Shown here in pieces: positions 51,299 to 64,000 of a stretch of DNA of 64,000 nucleotides; within the stretch, counting starts at the first letter, position 1, and every line of letters begins with the position of its first letter. The notes under the pieces were generated by a model. The model worked only from the letters and a program-made list of their open reading frames with translations. It had not been told where the DNA came from and searched no databases. This DNA is from Mesaphorura yosii (lineage: Eukaryota; Arthropoda; Collembola; Poduromorpha; Tullbergiidae): NCBI GenBank assembly GCA_009869945.1, contig WIXG01000002.1, forward strand, positions 124,001 to 188,000. The letters are read 5' to 3'. Both the position numbers and the translations under genes were made by a program.

Positions 51299-52713
51299 AT
51301 CAAGGCACCGGCGCAGCGCAGCGCTTTCATCAGCCGCCGAAATTGCCGAATGCTGCTGTATTTCATTCTAGCAAGATTTATGCCACGCGTGAGCGTGAGC
51401 ATGCTTAGAATTTTCACTCGAATTAATGTTATCTTGTTGTAACCTTTAAAAGGAGTATTCGAGTGTCGAGTGCCCTCGGACGGAAGTCTGGAGGAATATT
51501 CAGTACGCTGTGCTGTGAGATGAATATTTATGGGAAAATTCGTCATTAATCATATGATGACGACACTACAAATAGACTTCATTTTTACAACACCGGACGG
51601 AACTGGAGTCTGGAGCCAAGAATAAATTAATGAAACATGTGCGCGTTGAAATATGGAGCGGGCAGGCCATTGGCCCTGGCCCGTGCATACGCAAAGTTTA
51701 GCAATTAAATCAAATTATTTTGTTTATGATTTATTGAAGTATGCATTGAATTTACGAGCGTACGTAGTTGGTAGTCAAAACGAGCTTAGAATAACGTAGA
51801 GAGTAGAGGTAATTGACATCACGCGCATGCATTTGGAAAGTTTCCAAATTACAGGCAAACTGGGTTCATGACACTGCTAATTGCCAGTTTTCTTTTTACC
51901 TTCCTTTTAGTTGATTTTTAATTGCTGTTACGGCTTGTCAAATTAGAAATCAGACACTGTTAACCGTGTAACCTGAAAACTGAGTGCTGCAACCTTATGT
52001 GATAATAAATGAAGCGGTCCATTCGCTAAATTACTTGCTGATCGCATGCACGCATTATGAATTCATTAATTGGAGTGCTGAGTGTGACTGCTCACGATCT
52101 TTTCCAATGGCAATTCCATTTTATCATCTCAGGGTCATCACTGTTTAAACGTTGTCTCAATGGTTGTTAAAATTCATGTATGTCCTATGTCCAGAACCAA
52201 AAACAAGTATGTCCATTGCTTACTCTTTCAAGTGCGTGCGATCGTCTGAAGTTGTACGTGACATCGCACACGTTCGCATTTTGGTCTTCAGTAGCCCATC
52301 GAGCCCAACTTCAGCGATTGGCTGTGACCTAATTTAATTTCTGCCCAATTTGACAAACAGGAGACGAGTATCCACTCGAATGAGACAAAATACTTTATTC
52401 GGGAGCAAATTCTCGCCACAAACATGGGGTGTACATGGAAAAGTACAAGACCTGTTTTTGACATAGATTAGGGATTTAGTTGTCCTGCATAACTGATTAG
52501 ATGCCTGATGCCTTATCCAACAAGATTTTACTGCAAATGCAGTCATTCATGTGCTTATCAATTTGAAGTTTGGAAAATACTTCCTTCTATAAAATTCGCA
52601 TAGGAATAATTTTGCGCCTTTTTATTCTGGTTGGTTCTCGTCGGTGAAAGTTGAAAGTTGTGAAAGGAAAATATTCGTTTGCTTTTTCCTAGTCCAAAGT
52701 TATAACAAGCGAA
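51299..52713. other. Spacer between TCAIM and ALT copy 2
   Basis: It contains the TCAIM 3' UTR to about 51640, then AT-rich sequence with no recognised coding region, and the ALT copy 2 promoter just left of 52714. Confidence 0.65.
51621..51626 (+). terminator. Poly(A) signal of TCAIM
   Basis: AATAAA lies about 320 bases after the stop at 51298. Confidence 0.55.
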
Positions 52714-59333
<6,620 letters not shown>

Positions 59334-59382
59334 TAATTCTGGTAATTAATCGGATTAGCGTGTGTTACGTTGAATGTAATCA

Positions 59383-59388
59383 AATAAA
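59383..59388 (+). terminator. Poly(A) signal of ALT copy 2
   Basis: AATAAA lies 50 bases after the stop at 59333. Confidence 0.65.
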
Positions 59389-59920
59389 TGAAATAATGGG
59401 TTTTAGTAACGGTAATTATCTCCAAATAATACATGTACAAATGGATAATTGCAATAATTCGGTCACCAACAGTCAATTGAATGCCCTCTTCTTCAATTTG
59501 GGTATCTGTAAAGAGAAATCCAACTTCAAAAGGAGAATTTCCCCAGCTTTGCATGGCTTTGTGTGCGTAAATGACCTATTTGGCTTTCTTCTTCATGAAA
59601 AAGTGATCATGCACGTGTGAATGCCATAGTCAATAGTGGAAACCAAGTTTACATTTCGGTTACGAATAGTTGATTCATGATTGTGGTTATCTTCATTCAC
59701 GTGTGCAAGGAGTAGAAAGTCAATCAGGCTAGGCAGAGAAAGCAGAAAGAGAAAGTTAAAATGTGAGCAGCGAATATGAATGCAAATACGAATGCAATGA
59801 TATTCCAGATTTAGAAATCAAGAATTCGGTCCCGAGTGCTGAGATTAATTTTGCCGTCAGCAATTTTTGTGTTAGTATTGATAATTTATTACAACATCAA
59901 CACAGTCAAGAGCCAATTCA

Positions 59921-59970
59921 TAATGAACATGAATCTAATACGAATGCGAATGTGAATACAGATACAAATA
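59921..59970. repeat. Imperfect hexamer repeat of GAATNN type
   Basis: Successive units such as GAACAT, GAATCT, GAATGC, GAATGT and GAATAC, some separated by extra bases, form a degenerate 6-bp repeat. It keeps a frame open that reads Asn every second residue. Similar short runs appear near 19195 and 21880, so this looks like a background word family of the genome, not a gene. Confidence 0.6.
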
Positions 59971-60235
59971 GGCTAGACTAACCCGTTATCAGATGAGGAC
60001 ACTCTCAATACGAATGCATCTATACAAAATAGGAGACGAGATCGATTCTGAGTTGAGAAATGTCACGAGTATGTCGTAATTTTCGATTTTCGTTCTTGGC
60101 ACGTAAACCAAAGTTTCTACATTACCTTGAACATGTAATAAGGAACTTACGACTAGGGCTAGGACTACGCACATATGTAATTAAAGAAAATTACGACTAC
60201 AGCGACCGTGACAAGTTACGAACAGCACCATACAT

Positions 60236-60312
60236 TTCATTTCATTTATTAATACAAAATAATACAACATTTATTATAATATTTAATGTATATAATAATA
60301 ATATACAAAATA
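60236..60312. other. AT-rich low-complexity block
   Basis: About 77 bases are almost entirely A and T, with runs of TTTATT, AATAAT and ATATA. It stands out from its surroundings. It may be simple intergenic low-complexity DNA. Confidence 0.75.
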
Positions 60313-62074
60313 AAATCCCATCTAACACGAGCACGAGTACAATTATGACGAACAGATTTCTTTACTATCGCGTCCTCGTGTAGTTATTACGCATTATTCC
60401 ATCGTTATTCCGCATCGGAGAGCAATAAATTGGGACTAGACCAAAATAACAAGGTAAATCTTCCATCAGTCTGAGGTTTGTGAGAGGTACGGTGATTTAT
60501 CCTTTATAGACTAATCTGGTACAGATTTAATATTTTAAGCTCACAGTTAATCAAACATTTATAATCTCGCGGTGGTGGTTCGAGTACGTTATGGTCATAA
60601 AACTAGCTCATGCTCACGCTCACACTCTTGCTGGTACTTTCAACCAACTACTTGGGTATGACTACTGGTTCTGGTTCAGTGCAGTGCGAAGTACAAATGC
60701 ATATTTAATTCGGTCATTCAGGCAGGAAACAATTTGGGGCATCCGTGGCGGGTATTACACTAAAGCGAAAGCGGTACAGGAGTCGACGCGAGGTTGCGGT
60801 AAACCAAAAGAGTTGTCTGGAGGATTATCTATTGCATTACAGCATTACACCTCACAAATTGCAGTTGGATTCCTCGGAATATTACCACTTTCAAACAACT
60901 AACAACACTCATCCAGCACACTGAAAATGGTGAAATTGACATTCCAGGAGTACGGGGCCGTGAACGTTGAACATGAACGTGAATAGTGGAAAAGTAGAAA
61001 AGTGAACTAAAAACCGAAGAAGTATGTAAGTTTCATCTTCCAGACTCAAGACATAAGTTCGGAGTTACCTACTTACTATCCTATCACCCCCAGAGAATTC
61101 CAGACCCACTGCATTGAATACCTCTTGTTTTCCAGGGCAAACGTCTAAAAGTCGAGTATTCGACTTGCAACGGTGGTGCAAGTGTTTTATGTTACGATGC
61201 TTATTGACATGACTGCAGGATTAGCTGAGTGTTAGGTGGCTAAAATGATGGATGTGGATGCAAGACACGACAGCCCACAGCCACAGCACCGCCAACACCC
61301 ATTGAGAAGAGAAATTGCACTTTAACTTTGACTTTAAACCTGGCAATGGGTTGGGGATCCCGTCTGCGAATTCCAATCCCCAAAATAGAAATTCTCGGAA
61401 TTCGTAATGACTTATGAGTCTTAAGTTGGCTGAAGGGCTGCCGGAAACCTGAATTTCCTTTTCCTGTGCTCTCTGTGTACCTGGAGATTTGGAACTGCAC
61501 TGGAACTGGTGGAATTATTATCTGCTTTTGGTTGAGTGCGTGGCGAACGTAGTACCCGAGGAAAGCGAAGAAAACTGCTCATCTGTTCTTCTGTTCACTT
61601 TTGCCGCATTCATAAACTTAGTCTAATGGCTACTTAATAAACTTAATGTAACGCCTCAACTTTAGCAACTAAACTGACAAAACATCCGCGCTCATTTGTA
61701 ATTCAAAAATTATCTACTTTTGAAGCTTTGAGTTACAACAGTCATCTTGAATTATTAAGCACATCCTCGCATTTGTTGAAATCTGTCTAAAAGTAGTTTC
61801 TTGAAGTGTTGTTCTTCTTTGGCTCGCCGCAGTCGCAATGCACCACTTCCTTTGACTCCTTTGGCTCTTTCTTTTGGGATTGTGAATAGAAAAGTGGATG
61901 GAATTCTAAAATCTTGCGTCTAACCTTGCGGTAAAGCTGTCAGCACGGCCAGCAGACCGCAATGCAATTCCGTCCTTATAGTATTTGGGTAAATTTCGAA
62001 TTTGGCCAGGTAATAAATTTTCATTAGCTTCCTCCTCGACTCGGCCTTGGCACTTGGTTCTCAAACTCCAAGTT

Positions 62075-63625
62075 CTAAGCACCCGCTGTGCTCATGTGCA
62101 CCACGTGCGTCGATCTCACCGACGCGTTCCTCGCGATTTTTAATGACCTATTAATTCTGCACGTGATCAGGTCCCAGAAAGATAGCCTAAATTTTTTGCT
62201 GAGAAAGGCATACAAAATGGGATTGCTCGCATTATTCAGATATCTTATGAGGAACGTTATTGGCGTGAACAAGTTGCTGAAGAAGGAACCACCTGAATAG
62301 CTCGAGCCCCAGTACTGCCACATTTTACGTGCGTGGAATGGCAAGTTGCAGACGGCAAAGACGAAGACGATGACGACGAGCATGCGAATCACTCGTCGCC
62401 TGGACTTTAGTGCCCGAGTTCCGTAGGTGCAGCTTCGAACGACGCGCAGGCGACGGACTCGGCCGTTGGCGAGGTTGGTTTGTCGTGTTGAGCTCCGGCG
62501 CACGGATGCGGACGTCGCCCGTTGCAGGCCGCCATTTCCCGTGGCTCCGCTGCTGCTGTCTCTACCTCCCAGCCCGTTCTGCTCGAGCAATCTATCACTC
62601 CAGGCCACGCTATTAATTTGTCTCGCAGAGGCGATCGGGGACTCGTTGTCACACGATGACCGACCTTGAGCTCGTGCACTCTTCACCTCGTGTCCGTCCC
62701 CAGCCAGCCCACTTTGCAACTGATTATCGGAATCGGACGCTTTCATGAGTATTGTGCAGTGAGCTCGAGTGTTTCTTCTGTGTCCGTTGCTCTGGCCGTT
62801 CTTCTTACCACTCTTCTCCATCGAATCGAATTTCACAACGACAATTGGCTCGGTTGAGCTAATCCTCTGCTTCTCGTGCCCGTTACCATCTCCATTGCCA
62901 TTACTGTGGGACGATGATGAGGAAGACGAGGAAGAACTGTTTAACAAGTGAGTGTTTGCACTGGGCTTGAGAATTCCGCAACTTGGTCTGTGCGCCCCTT
63001 CACTTGGCATGGGCATGGGCATCGCGCTTGTGTTGGTAGTCGGGTAGTAGTAATTTTCTGCCTGTGCCGCTGCGGAGTACGAGACCATCTTCATCTTCTG
63101 CGAGCCTTGACTAGGCAGGGACTTAGTCGACCCGAAAATGTTTGCGCAGTTGAGACAGCATTTGGAGGAGGTGTTGACCAGCGACCTGGTGCAGGTCCCG
63201 CAGCACAGAATTTCGGTGCACGAGACTTGTTGCTTTTTCATGTTTCCACCGTCCTGAATGTCGTTGCTGCTCGACGAGCTGCTCGGTTCGTTGCCTATCT
63301 CGTCGCCCGCCTTCAGAATTTCTCCACCCCCAACGTTGGTAGCACCGCCAGAGTTGGCATTTCCAGTGGTGGTGGTCGTCATGCCGTGGCTGCTCCTCCA
63401 CAGCACAATTCCGATCTTTGAGTAGAGCACCGTGATGATGCCCAGCGGGAGGACGAAGAGGAGTCCGAAATTGACGACGTCATACACTTTTGAGTCGTAC
63501 GTGGTACGGAGTGGAATGCAAATGATTTCCCCGATTCCATCAAATGTATGAGAAATGATATCCGAGAAGATTAGCTTTGGAGAGCTGTACAGGGCACTCA
63601 GAGTCCAGACTCCGACAATCGTCAT
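62075..63625 (-). CDS. Rhodopsin-like peptide GPCR, 3' exon (trissin receptor-like)
   Basis: One open exon of 516 codons starts after an acceptor (TTCCCAG) at 63626 and ends at 62075. It carries transmembrane segments 4 (residues about 1-18), 5 (49-75), 6 (410-432) and 7 (453-475). Class A marks are Cys36 in the second extracellular loop, VCNLPFH in segment 6 and NPILY in segment 7. Segments 1-3 must be on exons beyond the right edge. The run CNLPFHARKMWQYW followed by FTPITFL closely recalls, from memory, the arthropod trissin receptor; related peptide receptors are the alternative. The third intracellular loop is very long, about 330 residues, with Gly/Asn and poly-Ser tracts and a cysteine cluster (Cys136, 141, 142, 145, 156, 157, 160) containing two CxxC pairs. 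Confidence 0.85.
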   Translation of the reverse strand: MTIVGVWTLSALYSSPKLIFSDIISHTFDGIGEIICIPLRTTYDSKVYDVVNFGLLFVLPLGIITVLYSKIGIVLWRSSHGMTTTTTGNANSGGATNVGGGEILKAGDEIGNEPSSSSSSNDIQDGGNMKKQQVSCTEILCCGTCTRSLVNTSSKCCLNCANIFGSTKSLPSQGSQKMKMVSYSAAAQAENYYYPTTNTSAMPMPMPSEGAHRPSCGILKPSANTHLLNSSSSSSSSSSHSNGNGDGNGHEKQRISSTEPIVVVKFDSMEKSGKKNGQSNGHRRNTRAHCTILMKASDSDNQLQSGLAGDGHEVKSARAQGRSSCDNESPIASARQINSVAWSDRLLEQNGLGGRDSSSGATGNGGLQRATSASVRRSSTRQTNLANGRVRRLRVVRSCTYGTRALKSRRRVIRMLVVIVFVFAVCNLPFHARKMWQYWGSSYSGGSFFSNLFTPITFLIRYLNNASNPILYAFLSKKFRLSFWDLITCRINRSLKIARNASVRSTHVVHMSTAGA

Positions 63626-64000
63626 CTGGGAATGTGCAAAGAGTCATAATGAAATGATTTTAGTATGAAGAAGTTTAATTTCCTGACGCGATGACGCGAA
63701 GACATAATTCGCGGTGGCACAAGTTCTTAGGCTCTTTTCTTCTCTTAGACATTTTTGAACCGTTTTCTATTACCATTCATTGCAAAGAAAAGTGCCCGAA
63801 ACGGAGAAACGATAAAGTTCTGCAAAAGTTCTGATAGATTGCCCTGCAGAATACCTGAGCAATTTATTTTCACACTTGCGCTAGGCTCTCTTTCTTGAAT
63901 CGTCTTGCCTCTCTCGGCTGTGGAGTAATTCGATATTAGAGTCTTTTCGAAAAGATTTTTCATTTGCCACTTGAAACAAAATCTTTACACTCGGGCCAGC
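63626..64000 (-). other. GPCR intron at the right edge
   Basis: Upstream of the GPCR exon on the minus strand. The frame at 63745-63963 does not resemble transmembrane segments 1-3, so this is treated as intron running off the window. Confidence 0.6.

Larger units (their letters stand above)
59334..62074. other. Intergenic spacer before the GPCR gene
   Basis: No coding region is recognised on either strand. It starts with the short ALT copy 2 3' UTR and ends with the GPCR 3' UTR. It contains an imperfect hexamer repeat at 59921-59970 and an AT-rich block at about 60236-60312. Confidence 0.65.

Noticed and set aside
59763-59981. 72-codon Asn/Glu-rich frame
   Set aside because: It is kept open by an imperfect hexamer repeat and has no initiation or domain evidence.

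Overview
The window looks like a gene-dense stretch of an invertebrate animal genome, most likely a non-insect arthropod such as a springtail, mite or crustacean. The evidence is spliced genes with GT-AG introns mostly of 60-100 bp, metazoan-only families (CDK14, CD20/MS4A-like, TCAIM, NUDCD1) and an arthropod-type neuropeptide GPCR. The taxon is an inference from gene content. I saw no rRNA, tRNA, CRISPR or transposon coding region. Gene models were built by hand from family similarity, splice sites and phase continuity. All families were named from memory, without a database search.

Layout. (1) 1-24055, +: a PFTAIRE cyclin-dependent kinase (CDK14/Eip63E), with 11 exons spread over 20 kb. 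Its first three introns take up about 18 kb, the rest are short, and its start codon was not found with confidence. (2) 26180-27753, +: a small secreted four-cysteine protein of unknown family. (3) 30229-31466, +: a four-pass CD20/MS4A-like membrane protein. (4) 32323-33435, -: a single-exon mitochondrial Sel1-repeat protein resembling DELE1. It is divergent from (5) 33812-35584, +: SDR39U1, an NAD(P)-binding epimerase-like protein. SDR39U1 runs tail to tail into (6) 35683-38140, -: an ABHD4/ABHD5-type alpha/beta hydrolase with an unusual hydrophobic N-terminus. (7) 38893-41434, -: NUDCD1, divergent from (8) 42355-46100, +: alanine aminotransferase copy 1, with a mitochondrial leader exon and an internal Met suited to a cytosolic form. 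(9) 47456-51298, +: TCAIM, a mitochondrial protein with an HPD tripeptide near its N-terminus. (10) 52714-59333, +: alanine aminotransferase copy 2, with no leader. (11) 62075-63625, -: the 3' exon of a rhodopsin-like peptide GPCR, possibly the trissin receptor, continuing beyond the right edge.

The most interesting points are the two anciently diverged alanine aminotransferase genes flanking TCAIM (seven shared and eight unshared intron positions); three very short, stop-free introns whose lengths are multiples of three, in CDK14 and NUDCD1; a GC-AG intron in CDK14; the added membrane anchor on the ABHD protein; and paired CxxC motifs in the very long third intracellular loop of the GPCR. 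Several neighbours (DELE1-like, ALT copy 1, TCAIM) are predicted to act in mitochondria. I saw no clearly new multi-gene system.
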